Source of the DNA: Cercophora sp. LCS_1 | Lineage: Eukaryota; Ascomycota; Sordariomycetes; Sordariales; Lasiosphaeriaceae | Assembly: GCA_036250225.1 (NCBI GenBank) | Contig: JAPZLL010000001.1 | Coordinates: 992,001 to 1,056,000, forward strand | Reading direction: 5' to 3' | DNA: 64,000 nt | Shown here: positions 45,003-56,344 of the stretch, piece after piece | Layout: every line of letters starts with the position of its first letter | How positions within the stretch are numbered: position 1 is the first letter of the stretch | Translations under genes and position numbers: made by a program | Notes under the pieces: generated by a model | Seen by the model: only the letters and a program-made list of their open reading frames with translations | Told to the model about the DNA's origin: nothing | Database searches by the model: none

Positions 45003-46104
45003 CTCTTTCTTTCTTTCTTTCTCTCTCCACCTCTCACCTTACAGCCACCTCACTTTCTCAAACTTGCTTCGCACCAGCTCTTTTCCTCAGTCTGATACTC
45101 TGCACCTACCAGCCCGGACCTGGTCAACTGCAGACTGTATCAACGGCACGACCAACCCCCCCCAAACCCAAAACAACAATAAACAAAGCTGCCGCTCAAA
45201 TCAATCAATCCAATCGCCCAAATGATATTGATTCACTATAATCTTGATCAAGTGAAATAACAACGACAAAAAAAAAAAAAAAAGGTTCGGCGTTTCCCAG
45301 CTTTTGAAAGTGAGAAACAGATGGTTTGGCAAAGTCTCATGTCCCAGCCGTCGTCGGTGCCGAGAGGGAAGCTCACACGCCCCAAGCTTTCGCGCGGCAA
45401 GCTGCTTGCCCGCTGGACTGTCCAAAAAAAAAAAAAGAGTCCCCGCCTTCCCTGGCCCGTTCGCTTCTCCAACCACCCCGGTCACAGCTTGCTTGGCTAA
45501 CACCCCAATCTCATTCGTGGATCGTGGGGGGCAGCGGAGGAGGTGGGAGCGCGGGAGGTCGGGCCCAGATTGGCGCTAGTCCTCTTGGGGAAGCCAGGAA
45601 CCTTGCTGTTGTCTTGCGGAAGCAGGAGGATCAGCAGACAAGAGGCCACAGTCACCAGATATTGGAGCTGGAAATCAACGAAAGAGAGAGAATATACCTG
45701 GTCTCGTATAGGTATTGATTCATAGGCATTCTGATCATCCAAAGAGCGGTCTCGGTTTTTTTGTTCAATCCGCCCCTGGCCTGTCGCCCCCAATCCCAAC
45801 AAATCAATCCCGTTCCATCATTACTTCGTTGTCTGTTCGGAGCCCACAACGTTTGTTGTTATCGTCCATATCACCAGCCAGACAGACAAAGACCGTCGAC
45901 CTTTCCAGAACACCTATGCCTCAACAAGACATTCGTCTGGCTTCCGTCTCCCATGTGCTGGCACATTGCGCTTCACCGGGAAACCAAAGCAGCTGGAGCC
46001 ACAATTTTGGGCATGCCTATTGGCTATCGACAACCAATCCTTAACGCCCCAACTTCCATAATACACGTAAGCATCCACTTTGAGGTGCTTGTTGACCAGA
46101 GACC
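45003..46104. other. Intergenic, low-complexity tracts
   Basis: This 1.1 kb lies between the CorA-like start and the PKA stop. It contains a TTTC microsatellite (45005-45026), a 16 base A tract (45268-45283) and a 13 base A tract (45424-45436). No supported gene was seen. Confidence 0.55.
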
Positions 46105-47757
46105 TCAGAAATCGACAAAGAGGTGCCCGTATCTAGGCACGAAAGTCAGTGGGCTGGACCGGCGAAAGCCCGGAAGCGAGGGAGACTTACTCATCATGGC
46201 CTGTTTGGCCATATCGCTCTGTTTCCTCGGGATACCTGTCAAATTGACTTGCGTCGCCTGCTCCAGCCTTGACTGGTGGCGTGTAGGGCGCGTCAATGTC
46301 TTTCCGGCCCAACCGCTCCCAGGTGACCTCGGAGAACCACGGATGCTCCCGGACATCCTGTGAACCGCGAAACAAGTTCCCCAGTCTCTTCGTAAGGTCG
46401 GGTGTAATGAGCTTCTCCAACAAGTCTTTTGCGTCAGGGTGAATGTAAGCTGGATACTTGACCTTGCCCCGGAGGATGTTTTCGTAAATCTTCATGGGTG
46501 AGCCACCATCCCAGAACGGAGTGTACCCGCAGAGCATCTCGTATATGAGAATTCCTAATGACCACCAGTCGACTGATTTGTTGTAACCCTTGTTGGAAAC
46601 GACCTCGGGCGCCAGGTAATCAGGTGTGCCGCAGAGCGTCCATGTCTTGTCCGGCACTCGCTTGGCGAAGCCAAAGTCGGTGATCTTGAGATGGCCGTGT
46701 CGGTCGAGAAGCAAATTCTCAGGCTTGAGATCTCGGTATATGATGTTCCTCGAATGCAGATATTCCAAGGCAAGCGTAACTTCGGCGGCGTAAAACTTGG
46801 CCACCGGATTAGGGAAGCGCTAAACGTTGTCAACTCGGATGAAATCAAACAGGTGTTGTGTTTTCTTACCCCTGACTTCCTCAGGAGCGAAAAGAGCTCT
46901 CCGCCCTCAACGAAATCCATAACCATGTACAGGTTTCTCGAATCCTGAAACGTGCCCCAGAGCGTGATCAGGAAAGGGTGCTTCACTTCGCCTAGCATTT
47001 TCCTCTCGTCGTTCGTGTGCTCGACTTGCTTCATCTTGACCACTTGCGCCTTTTTCAGCACCTTGACGGCGTAGAACCGTTGATTGTGCCTCGACTGGAC
47101 GAGATGGACTCTGCCAAAACTGCCCGTCCCCAACGTCCGAAGTATCTCGAAGTCGGCAAGCGAGTACTTTCCCTTGGTGACCCGAACCTGGTCTTGGGGG
47201 GCTTGAGCTTGGCCTTGCTGCTGGTGTTGTGGTTGGTGTTGTTGCTGAGCAAACTGCCCGGACGCGAGCTGCGGCAACGGCTGTTGATACTCCATGGTGG
47301 CGTCTTGCTGCGGTATACCGGTCTGCCCGCCGGGTGTAGCTGACTGAGGTACGAACCCGTGAGCCCCTACCTGAGCTTGCAAGTAACCAGCACTACCGTC
47401 ATCCTGTGGGGGCTGTGGAGGGTTGATTAAGTTGGAGATGTGCGGATAGTTCTGAGCAACGTCGGTCCCTGGCGAAGGTGTGTGTTGCGGGATGAAAGGC
47501 GGCTGCTGGATCGGCAGGGAATTCATGGTGGATTGATCAGGCACCCCGGGCTGGGTGTCTTGCTTGCTGATCGTGGTCGAGACGGAAGGTGCCTGGGACA
47601 CAGTGGATATGGACGGCGCCAGGGGAATGACGGTCTGCTCGAAACCCTTGGCTGTGGTAGGCGTAACGGGACTCGTGGGGTTGCTGGGTGATGCTAGATC
47701 GGGTTTCTCCTCCCTTGTCTTCTTCTTCTTCAAGAACCCTAAACTCGGCATAGGCAT
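46105..47757 (-). CDS. cAMP-dependent protein kinase catalytic subunit
   Basis: Three exons (46870-47757, 46191-46819, 46105-46132) give 514 residues. About 195 N-terminal residues are Pro/Gln/Ser-rich. The AGC kinase core follows: GTGSFGRVH (210-218), Lys232 in [15 protein letters not shown] with Asp326, DFGFAK with Asp344, and activation loop [14 protein letters not shown] with the PDK1-site Thr357. This matches PKA rather than PKC or Sch9, which have C2 or other domains. The last exon is only 28 bases and supplies HLFVDF, the C-terminal Phe-x-x-Phe hydrophobic motif needed for folding and PDK1 docking. PKA phosphorylates targets in response to cAMP, controlling growth, conidiation and nutrient sensing. 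A second ATG lies 6 bases downstream of the one chosen. Confidence 0.95.
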
Positions 47758-49845
47758 CAGGCGCGCCTGTGGTGGTGACAGCCGAGCAAAGGCCGGGACC
47801 GTCTAATTGGACAAGCACGACCGGGAATGGGAGACGGAGCAGCGGCTGCGAAGGAGGTTGCACGGCAATCAATTGACAGGCCAATTAGCATGTGGCGCCA
47901 GTCGGAGGGGTTCGGCACGGCGATGTGAAGTGGCACGGCGGGCGGCGGAAGGCGGAGGGGCGCTGGCGCGTTGTTTGCTTGAAGCGCGACTGCAAAACGA
48001 GGTCGACCGGTTGGTACCCGGGAGGATGTGTCCGAAGCCTTTTGAAGGCCGATGATCGTTTGGTGGGGAGGAGCGATGCGGCGCGCGGGGTTCAGGAAGC
48101 GGCGCAGGGGCAATGTTTGAGGTGTATATGACGGGCAAAGTCTAAAGGTACGGGCTTCTACCAACAGTTGGCTTCACAGCGGTAGCACAAAGACGAAATA
48201 ACTTTGTGCGTCGTCAGGGGCGTCACGGAGGTATGGATTCTCGGATGCAGCCAGTGTAGCAAGGAGCGCCTGGCCGGCGATTCTGGGCGGGTAGCGGAGC
48301 TTTTGTAGGTCTCTCTCTCCCTTGCAGGTTGCTTTTTCTTCTAGGAATCGGACGATCGCGGCGGCGCTCGGCTTAGGAACAGATGGGGGATGCGGCTTGC
48401 AGCTTAGGTTGCTCGCTCTAGCTGTTCCGCAGGTTCGCTATGGTTAACGCCGAGACTGGAACAGCGTCGAAAGCCAGATGTGACTGAGACCGACGGGATG
48501 CAGGAGCCCGTTACGCTGTTCGAGTTGGAGCAAGAGGCGGGAGTGACGGCGAGAGCAAGGTAGCTGCAAAGGAGGGCCAGGATAGCAGGTAGAGGACGGG
48601 ATGCGCCGTAGTGGACTGGCTGGGTAGGGCAGCTTTGGCTCGGTTTTCAGAGAGATGGGAGGAGGGGAACCTCAAGATGACCATGGTCGTGGGCTGTCAA
48701 AGTGGGGCAAGGTCTGCCCTTGTCTTGCGCAGCTTGAGTGAGGCTTGCGGCGCCGCATCAGGTTCCAAGTTGCTTGAGGGGCATCGGCGCTTTGTCTCGT
48801 TGCGAATCGCGATGGGGATCCCAGCCTCCATGACACTTTGCGGCAGTTCAAAGCCGGTTCCAAGAACCCAAGAGACCTCACAATCACTATGCGAGTCAAT
48901 TGATTCAAGGACGGCAAAATTGCACCTTCTCGTCCAACAGCTATGCAATCGGCCGCGGTGGGCTCGTGGCAGATCGTGGATCCCCAGCTCCCAGTGTTCA
49001 ACTAAACGAGGGGTTTGTGTCATGGCGGGGTTTTCCAACGGACAGGGATGTGGCCTTGCCGAGGGCGGAGCTTTTGCGTGGTGCAGCGTCATAGCGACTC
49101 GCGAGTGGTGGATCGAACATCAGTCCTGTGGTGGTGGTTGAGATAAGCCATTGGCGATCGGGGATGTCGTCAAAAGCGCGTGGTTGGACAATGTCGTCTG
49201 CGCTCAGGACGCCCGAGCAGATTCTTCGTTCCTTTGGAGGATCGGACGGAGCGCGAACAAATTGCTGTTCGCAAAATAATAGTTCAAGTCCTGGGAGCGG
49301 AAGCCAGAGGACAGATGCCAAGTCTCTATCCACACTATCATGGATGAAAGGATAGCCGTTGTCCCGTTTGGCATTATGGGAAGACGGCTCTGAGCGCTTT
49401 CTCATGTCCAAACTTTGCCAATGGCTAAATCGTGGCAGCTGAGTCTTGGTCTTCCATGGATTGACATGGACAACCTTTTTTCTCTTTGGCCCAAGCTTCA
49501 TCTCGGCCTCCTTTGCCTAGCTCAACTACGAATGGCGCCTGAATCGAACACAGAAAAAACCTCTCATTGACCCAAACGTCATAACTGAAGCAACTAAAGC
49601 AGGTGGAGGTATAGACGCCAAACCCCTTTCAACCACTCTCTGAAGAGCTTTATTGATACATGGGGAACTCGTTTCACCTCGCGTGGAGCCAACAATGTCA
49701 GCCCCCGTTAGCTCTCAACCTCTTGCCACAAAACAAAGGAGATGAATATTTCATGCCTTTCCGCGCCATGCAGAAGATTATATGTACGAATATCTTTTTC
49801 CGTCGTCATATCGCTCATTTTCCCATCCGTTTCGGGATCTCCATC
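47758..49845. promoter_or_regulatory. PKA upstream region and lectin 3' flank
   Basis: More than 2 kb separates the PKA start from the lectin stop. It should contain the PKA promoter and a leader of unknown length. Several short open frames occur, but none has motifs or membrane or signal segments. Confidence 0.4.
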
Positions 49846-50973
49846 CTAATACCGGTGCCGCTTGTTCTGGTTCGTCCTCCAGGCCGTGTAACCCACGTAG
49901 GCAGTGCCGATGGCGCCGAAGAAGAGGAAGATCTTGAAGAAAAACCACGTCCAGCTGCCTCCCTCCTTGGCAACCGCTGCCTTCTTACCCCTGCCGCTTC
50001 CGGGGGTCGATTTTCCGGTTGGCTGCGTCGTGTACAGGTTCTTGGCGTTGACCGAGATGATATCGTGATTGTCGCTGAGCTCTCCCGTCTCGGCGCTGAA
50101 GCCAAGGTAGGCAACCTGGGGAATGGCAGGTGGCTCGTTGGTCTCAAAGCACAGAGTCCACTCGCCCTCGGACTTGTATTGCAGCTCCAGCTTCAGGTAC
50201 TTGTCCTGGAAATAGGTCAAGCGAAGCTTGGTCGGCACGGTGGCAGTTCGGATGCCTCTGGCCGAGCAGCCCGCGAATTCCGTGCTCTTTCCATCCGTAT
50301 CCTTATCGTACGAAGTCTTGCCGTCGCCAACCATGGCCATGACGTAAGGGAAAACGACACCCGGTCGGTTGTTCTTGTAGGTGTCGAAAAAGATGCCGAG
50401 GCCCTCAAAGTTGTCGGCGCTACCAAACACTGGGCCCTGCTTCGCGCGCTCCTTGGTGAGCCACATGGCGAAGCCATCGCCGTAAAGCTGGTTCTTGCCG
50501 TGGATCTTGTATTCCACCTCAATCTCCCAGTTGGTCGCAGTCAGGGGCACCCTCGAGAAGAGCCACCCATTTTGTGATGGGTGGTCGGACGTCAAGCGGA
50601 TATATCTAGGCACACATTGTTAGAACCGTGCCCAACCTACAAGGCGCGCCACGTTATCCATACTGATCTGTGCGAACAATTGTGTCACCACCGAAGTCAT
50701 ACCACCGACTTTGCATGTCAGAGTCCAAGTACGGCTACACGTTACTAGCATCAGTATCGCCCGTGTCATAGGTCTCGATTGGAAGACTCGCGCACCTGTA
50801 CGAGGGTATGTGTTCGCAGCTAAACACCAAAGTTAGCGCTATGCCTTGACGACCGGGCGCATGCGGAGTGTTCCTACCCCTATGCTCTTGACTGTCCCAT
50901 CCTCATCTGTCTGCACCGCACCCCAAGCGAAGGTGGCCAGCCACAAGGCCGACAGTGTCGACGTCAGCAACAT
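49846..50973 (-). CDS. L-type lectin, VIP36/ERGIC-53-like cargo receptor
   Basis: Four exons (50878-50973, 50796-50819, 50664-50734, 49846-50605) give 316 residues. A signal peptide (LLTSTLSALWLATFAWGAV) leads into the lectin fold: PYLDSDMQSRWYDFGGDT, then NGWLFSRVPLTATNWEIEVEY, GDGFAMWLT, GLGIFFDTYKNN and VAYLGFSAETGELSDNHDI. A membrane span (about 282-304, WFFFKIFLFFGAIGTAYVGY) and the cytosolic tail NQNKRHRY follow. The tail resembles the KRFY type of VIP36. Such lectins carry glycoproteins between ER and Golgi. Exon 2 has only 24 bases. It has a good CTAAC-TTTAG acceptor and a GTGCGC donor and is in phase 0 on both sides. The gene is divergent from TIM13. Confidence 0.9.
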
Positions 50974-51483
50974 GATTTCTTCGGGGCCAACGCCACTCGC
51001 TTTCGCCCTCGGCCGCGGGAATCGAAGAAGACGAACGTAAAGCTTCGCAGGTTGGAGAAAGGAAGAAGAAAATGGAAGCTGAAGAAAAGTCGAAAAGTTG
51101 CGAAAGAGCGTGGAATTTAGGGGTTCGGAGCTGCGCCGAGATGTGATGCTTCGCACATCGGGGACCAGAATGGAAGTCGTGTTCGGTCGCTAGCAACGTC
51201 TTCCCATTTAGCTGGCCTTTTCGGGTTCCAGGGGGGGCCTGTGCGGCAAAAAAAGCTGGGGTCTTCTCCAAGCCTCCCTGTCGGGTTTTTGCTGAGCTAC
51301 CCCTGTCAGGAGTGCTGACTCCACAAGCTTAACGCTTTGGAGACCAAAAGCTCCCGCCAGCATCAGCCTCATCCGGTCCGACTACTTTGTATGCGCCACA
51401 GGGAACTTTTTCAATCATCATCGATTGGCACTTTGCCCGCTCTGGAACACCGACACCATCCGCAACCCGATCCCACCGAAACG
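50974..51483. promoter_or_regulatory. Divergent promoter region, lectin / TIM13
   Basis: This 510 base interval holds the upstream regions of both genes. No specific site was identified. Confidence 0.4.
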
Positions 51484-51803
51484 ATGGACTCCGAATCTGT
51501 CAAGAAGGCCATCATCCAGCAGGTGCTCCTCGAGTCCAGCAAAGCCAATTCCCAGCAGCTCTTCCAGGTACTGCAATTCTGTGAGGCTGCTCTGGAGAGC
51601 TCCCGCAATGCTGATGCGAGTACCTACAGAAAGTCAACGAGCACTGTTTCGAGAAATGCATACCCAAGCCCGGCAATAGCATGTCGAGCAGCGAGACCAC
51701 GTGCGTGACCCAGTGCATGGAGAAGTACATTGCCGCCTGGAATTCGGTCAACGCAGCGCTCCTGCGGAGGTTACAGGCCGATTCCGGCTCCTTTGCGACA
51801 TAA
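51484..51803 (+). CDS. TIM13: Mitochondrial intermembrane-space chaperone, small Tim family
   Basis: Two exons (51484-51567 and 51630-51803) joined over a 62 base intron give 85 residues. The twin CX3C motif is complete: CFEKC and CVTQC, 15 residues apart. MDSESVKKAIIQQV at the start and CMEKYIAAWN after the second motif match Tim13 rather than Tim8, 9 or 10. Tim8-Tim13 complexes shuttle hydrophobic precursors across the intermembrane space. There is no presequence, as expected for a protein imported through Mia40-dependent oxidation. Reading through the intron would give a different tail without the cysteines. The gene converges on the NSRP1-like gene, 188 bases away. Confidence 0.94.
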
Positions 51804-51991
51804 GACCGACATTCGGCCTGTACTATAACGGAGGACGGAGTTCGGAGGGCCTGGGATATGTCACGAATCATGTACGATACAGATACAGGAAGGTGTTGGG
51901 TCTTTGCATCGGCTCGTTGCGGGAGCGATGCACGGAGTTGGAAGAAGGGCGATGCTGTATGGCGCCCGGGTATCTTTGCATAGCGCTCTAT

Positions 51992-53227
51992 CTAACCCAC
52001 CGCCTGTTCCTTTTCCTTGGCCTCCTCGGCCGCCCGCCTTCTTGCGAGGTACCTCTCCTTTGCGCTGGAGATATCCGCCTCTGTCTTCCTGCTCTTGGCC
52101 ACCATCTCGACCTTGGCACGCTCCTTTTCTTCCTCCTCTCTTGACCTCTTGAGCGTTTCCTCCAACTGTGCCTCCAACATCCTCGTCTGCCTCTCTCTCA
52201 TAGCATTCTTCCCCCCCTTGATGTTAAACACGCCCTTGCTCTGCACCGCTGCTGTCCTCCCGCTTTCCTCCCTCTTCACCCTCTCCCTTTCGACCTCGGC
52301 CATCTTCTTTGCGCCCACATTCAGGCCCCCCTTCAACAACTGCCTCTTATCCACAACCTCCCCATCGTCATTGACCAACACGTTGCCTCCGGCCGCATTG
52401 ATCTCCCGCGCCTGCTGCTCGACGGTTATTTCATCCTCCCCAACCTCCACCTTGATCCCCTCTTCGACCGCCTTGACAGCCCGCATATGCTCCTCCTCCC
52501 TGCTATCAAGCATCTTCTTGTAAAAATCCGCCATGCCCCTGTTCTTATTCTTCTTTTGCTCCTCTTCCTCTTTCCTCTTCTCCTCCTCCTCCAGCCGCCT
52601 GTTCTCCTCCTGCTGCCGTTTATACGCCTCGGTCACAAACTTTTCCTTGTCGGCAAACTCGTCGCCCTCAGCATCGCGCTCGCGCTTCAGCCGCTTCTCC
52701 TCGGCGATCTGCCGGTCCCTTTCGCGCTGCTCGGCCGCCTTCTGCAGCGCCTCAAAGTAGCGTGGACGGTTGTCCTCCTTGGCGGCTTCCTGCTTGAGGC
52801 GCGAGGCGGCTTTGAGGGAGTCGTAGACGCCATCGTAGTCGTAGATGGAGGGATCGGTTTCGGCGGCGGCAGAGGCGTATTTTTTTGAGGTCAGGGCGGA
52901 GGAGAGGTCGCCAAAGGGATTTGAGGATGAGGGTTGGGAGGGTTTTTGTTTTTGTTTTTGCTGCCGCGAAGGGGGGGATGGCGCGCGATTACGGGTGTGT
53001 TTGGGTTTTTGGCTGGGTTTGGAGGAGGAGGAGGAGGAGGGTTCGTTTGATATGGGGGCGTCCAAGTCGAGCTCGGAGATGGTGATGGCTTTTGCGCCGC
53101 CGGATCGCCCGTCTTCGCCGTCCGAGGCCGAGTCATTGCCGCCAAAGGTGGTGGGTTTTCGTTTTGGAGGGAGCGCTTTGGGAGGGAGGGACTTTTTGAG
53201 TCCAAAGGAGAAGGTTGGTTTGCTCAT
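51992..53227 (-). CDS. NSRP1/CCDC55-like nuclear speckle splicing protein
   Basis: A single exon of 411 residues starts at ATG 53227 (MSKPTFSFGLKKS). The start is basic and Pro-rich, followed by Ser/Lys-rich low complexity. The conserved domain spans about residues 115-250: DPSIYDYDGVYDSLKAA, NRPRYFEALQKAAEQRERD and KNRGMADFYKKMLDSREEEH. These are the landmarks of the NSRP1 N-terminal domain. The rest is almost continuous charged coiled coil. Human NSRP1 localises to nuclear speckles and modulates alternative splicing; the fungal role is not established. There is no intron. The gene lies in tandem with the phospholipase C gene, whose stop is 253 bases upstream of this start. Confidence 0.9.
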   Translation of the reverse strand: MSKPTFSFGLKKSLPPKALPPKRKPTTFGGNDSASDGEDGRSGGAKAITISELDLDAPISNEPSSSSSSKPSQKPKHTRNRAPSPPSRQQKQKQKPSQPSSSNPFGDLSSALTSKKYASAAAETDPSIYDYDGVYDSLKAASRLKQEAAKEDNRPRYFEALQKAAEQRERDRQIAEEKRLKRERDAEGDEFADKEKFVTEAYKRQQEENRRLEEEEKRKEEEEQKKNKNRGMADFYKKMLDSREEEHMRAVKAVEEGIKVEVGEDEITVEQQAREINAAGGNVLVNDDGEVVDKRQLLKGGLNVGAKKMAEVERERVKREESGRTAAVQSKGVFNIKGGKNAMRERQTRMLEAQLEETLKRSREEEEKERAKVEMVAKSRKTEADISSAKERYLARRRAAEEAKEKEQAVG

Positions 53228-53480
53228 CGTTCGTGGTCGTTGTTTGCGTTGTTGATGTGACCGGAAGCCTGGAGCACAATGGTCTTGCGACGCGATATCT
53301 GCGCCGGCAATTTTGGGTGGGCCGCACCAGCCACGATGATGTCTCTGCTTGACGATAAGATAAGGATTTTGGCTCCCCGGCAGGCAAGCGTGGCAATCAT
53401 GGCAAGACAAAGACAACAAGTTCCTTGACGCAACGCTATGAGAATGCAAATGCAGAACAAAACACAGCCAGCACACAACC

Positions 53481-55543
53481 CTACAATGTCAACTTCTTGC
53501 TGACCTTGACCAAGACCACACTTTCCGTCTCCATCCCCTCGGCGTCGAGCAGATGGATAAACCTCCACCCCTCCCTCAATCGATCCAGTCTCACGCATGC
53601 CCATGCAGCCAGTGAATCGCGTCCGATCTCCTCGTCCCTCACCAAGAAGCGTACAAATGACAGCTCCGGCACGACTCCAGGAATCTGCTCAAATTTGAGC
53701 ACCTGTCTCTTGAAGTCGGGATCGCAGCCCCTGTGTGACTTGGTCTTGGCCTTGTACTCGCCCTCCTTCTCCTTGCCGTCGGCAGGAATATCACTGCCGT
53801 GACGCTCGCCGGGCTCCTCAACGTGGACCTCGACCTTAAGGTATGGCTTGAACCCCTTCGGGTCAGGGTCACCGATGGGGAGCGGGAGTGACTGCGCGGC
53901 GAACACCTCGATTGTGAGGTCCATGTTGTAGTGCGTGACTGCGCTGGCTTGCGGGTTGGCTGCGGCGGGAGTAGGAGCAGGCCTTTCGGAACGGTAACCT
54001 GTGTTTATGGTCGGTGAGATGATAGCAGGCGACGTGAAAAGGGAAACTCACCCTCAGGCTTGAGGACATAGCCGCCGGTGCCGGCAAACATGCCCTCGTT
54101 GAGCATCATTCCCTCGTCCCAGTTCTGCCAGTTGAGGGCCACAATCTGGATGCCCTTGCGCCAAAACGGGGCCGGGTCGAGGTTGGACGACCCGATGCGT
54201 AGCCCGGAAGGGTACGCACGCATCAAGTATTTCTTGTTGTGATCGAAGAGCTCCCTAGCGCTCTTCTGGTGGACCTCTTGCACGCCATTCTCCGACAATG
54301 AAAAGATATGCGTCGGCATGCTCGCCTCGGGCTGTGCCAGACTCTTGAAGGAGACGCCACGCGTGTATATCCCGAGCTTGCTCAACGCCTGGATGATCTT
54401 CGACGGCTTGGGAGCCGCAGCATCCTTTTTGGGAGATGCCTTGGCTGCAAGAGCTACCTCCTCCTCACTCGGAGGTGTGCCGGTGTCCTGCTTGTGGGGA
54501 GGAGCGTACTTGACCTTGACGAGGATCTTGTTGAGCAGGTCCCCTGGGGCAGGCAAGCTCTGCGCATCGTCGTCGGGCGTTGGAAGCAGGTAGTCTTTCC
54601 AAACCTCCTGCATGATATCAACCATGGCTTGCTGCTGCTCGGCGCTGCAGTGCACCTCCAGACTGACAATGACGGGGGCGTTTGAGGCTTTGAAGCCGTG
54701 ATCCCGAATCGAGGTGCAAACATCCCGGAACAAAATGTCCTTGGTAAGCGTGTATCCATGAAAGACACGTGGCTCATGGGGCGAGTTGGTCTTCTTCGCC
54801 CCTAATTTGGAAGGTGAGGTAGACCCGGCGCTCTTCTTTTTCTCTAAGGGCGTACCACCCGTGGCCGCGGTGCTCTTCTCATCGGTCTTCTTCTCGCCCA
54901 CATATTTGCCCGTCAACTTTTTCCCCAGCGATGTCTTCTCGAGCCGACTAACGAGCCCAGAGGGCCCCTTCTCCTTCACCCTCTCAACCGTCTTCTTCCT
55001 CTTCTCGTACTTTGCCGGATCATCCTCGTCGCTGCTGGACACAGACGTGTCCGAGTCCGAGTCGTCTCCGTCCCAAACATCAATCTCGATACACCGACAC
55101 CCTCTGAGAAGCACATTCTTGTAGGCATCGGCGCTGGAATCGCTATAGAGCTGGTTACCCGTGAGATAGGTGTTGTGACTGGAACTGATAAAGTAGCTCG
55201 ATAGCGGCCACGAGAGGTCTTCGTGGCGTTCGTGCGGCGGGGAGACGATGTTGGTGACAGGCGAGGTCATGTACTTGACAAAGTCGTTGAATCCCCAGGC
55301 CTTGGGTGCTATCTTCTTGATATCCTCCTCGCCCTGCCGCCTGAGGAAGGAAGTCGCATCGTCGGGTGTCCACGAGCCGCCCGGTGTAACGTGGGCGCTG
55401 TAGAGCGCCTTGAGGTAGGACAGCAGTGTCGCGTTCAGTGTCCTTACGCTGCGGACCTCTCCGCTCACGCCGCCGCCTGCTTGGTGAGGAGCGTCGTGGG
55501 TCGGGGGCAGCTCGTTTGCCGGGGGTAGTGCCGGGGTCGCCAT
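53481..55543 (-). CDS. Phosphoinositide-specific phospholipase C, delta type
   Basis: Two exons (54052-55543 and 53481-53998) joined over a 53 base intron give 669 residues. The X domain begins SYFISSSHNTYLTGNQLYSD with catalytic His123. It contains CIEIDVWDGD with metal ligands and resumes at EPRVFHGYTLT with the second catalytic His262. Between these, an insert of about 97 residues (161-257) is Ser/Lys/Asp-rich. The Y domain (SLAQPEASMPTHIFSLSE, YLMRAYPSGLRIGSSN) and a C2 domain (DLTIEVFAAQSLPLP onward) follow. No clear EF-hand pair or PH domain lies upstream. The enzyme cleaves PIP2 to IP3 and diacylglycerol at membranes in a Ca2+-dependent way. Confidence 0.93.
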
Positions 55544-56344
55544 GGCTTAGTTGTTTCGAGGTAGGTAACACACGTCACGGCCACGACTAACGTCTCCAAG
55601 CGTCGTCCCAGAGAAGGAGTTGGGAGCTGAGCGATATTAGTTAGCTGAAGGTGGATGAACACAACTTTAACCCTCAGAGCGAAACTGATGCCTGAATCGG
55701 TGCCTTACCTAGGTACTGGTATTCACCTTGTGTAAACAATCACAACGATATGTACGGAATGATGTCAGATGGTACGACTGCCTCGTGCGACGCTCACAAC
55801 CAAACTTCCCGTCGGTGTCAGCTTTCTCACTCGCTGCCCAGACGGAGGAATTGCCCTACTCAGCCTCCCCTCCCCCAAGAAAAACGGACAGCCCAGACTT
55901 CGAAAGCATATGGAGCAATGGAGCTGTCGTCGCACCAAGAAACGGACCCCTCCTCTCGGCACCCCTCACTTGGAGGCCTTGGCTGCACGATGTCGTCGGT
56001 GGGGGTTCCCACCACCACGTTGCCAGCCAATAGCGTGTTGTTACCGCAGACACATTAGGGGGATCGTCCCGCTAGATGGGGCCCCGTTAGCATCCCCACC
56101 GTCCAGCTGCCTACCGAGTGGGCCATCGTGTCTTGACCTGAATCCGTGCCATATTCAACTACCCTGCTGCTTCTCTTACCTAACTTAGGTTTCTCATTGA
56201 TCGCTTGTTTGTATAAAAGCAAAATATTCCTCAACATATTTCCCGCTAGTCTTGTAGTGATCAACGTGCATGTCCAGCCCCAAGACCCACATGCACAATA
56301 CAACGCCTTGAACTCCAATCATCCATCCATCCATCTCCCAAGTC
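55544..56344. other. Intergenic between tandem genes
   Basis: This 0.8 kb holds the PLC promoter and the ARP8 3' flank. No other supported feature was seen. Confidence 0.5.

Noticed and set aside
49660..50577. 305-codon + strand frame opposite the lectin gene
   Set aside because: It is a shadow of the L-type lectin last exon, which has clear lectin motifs and a membrane span on the - strand.
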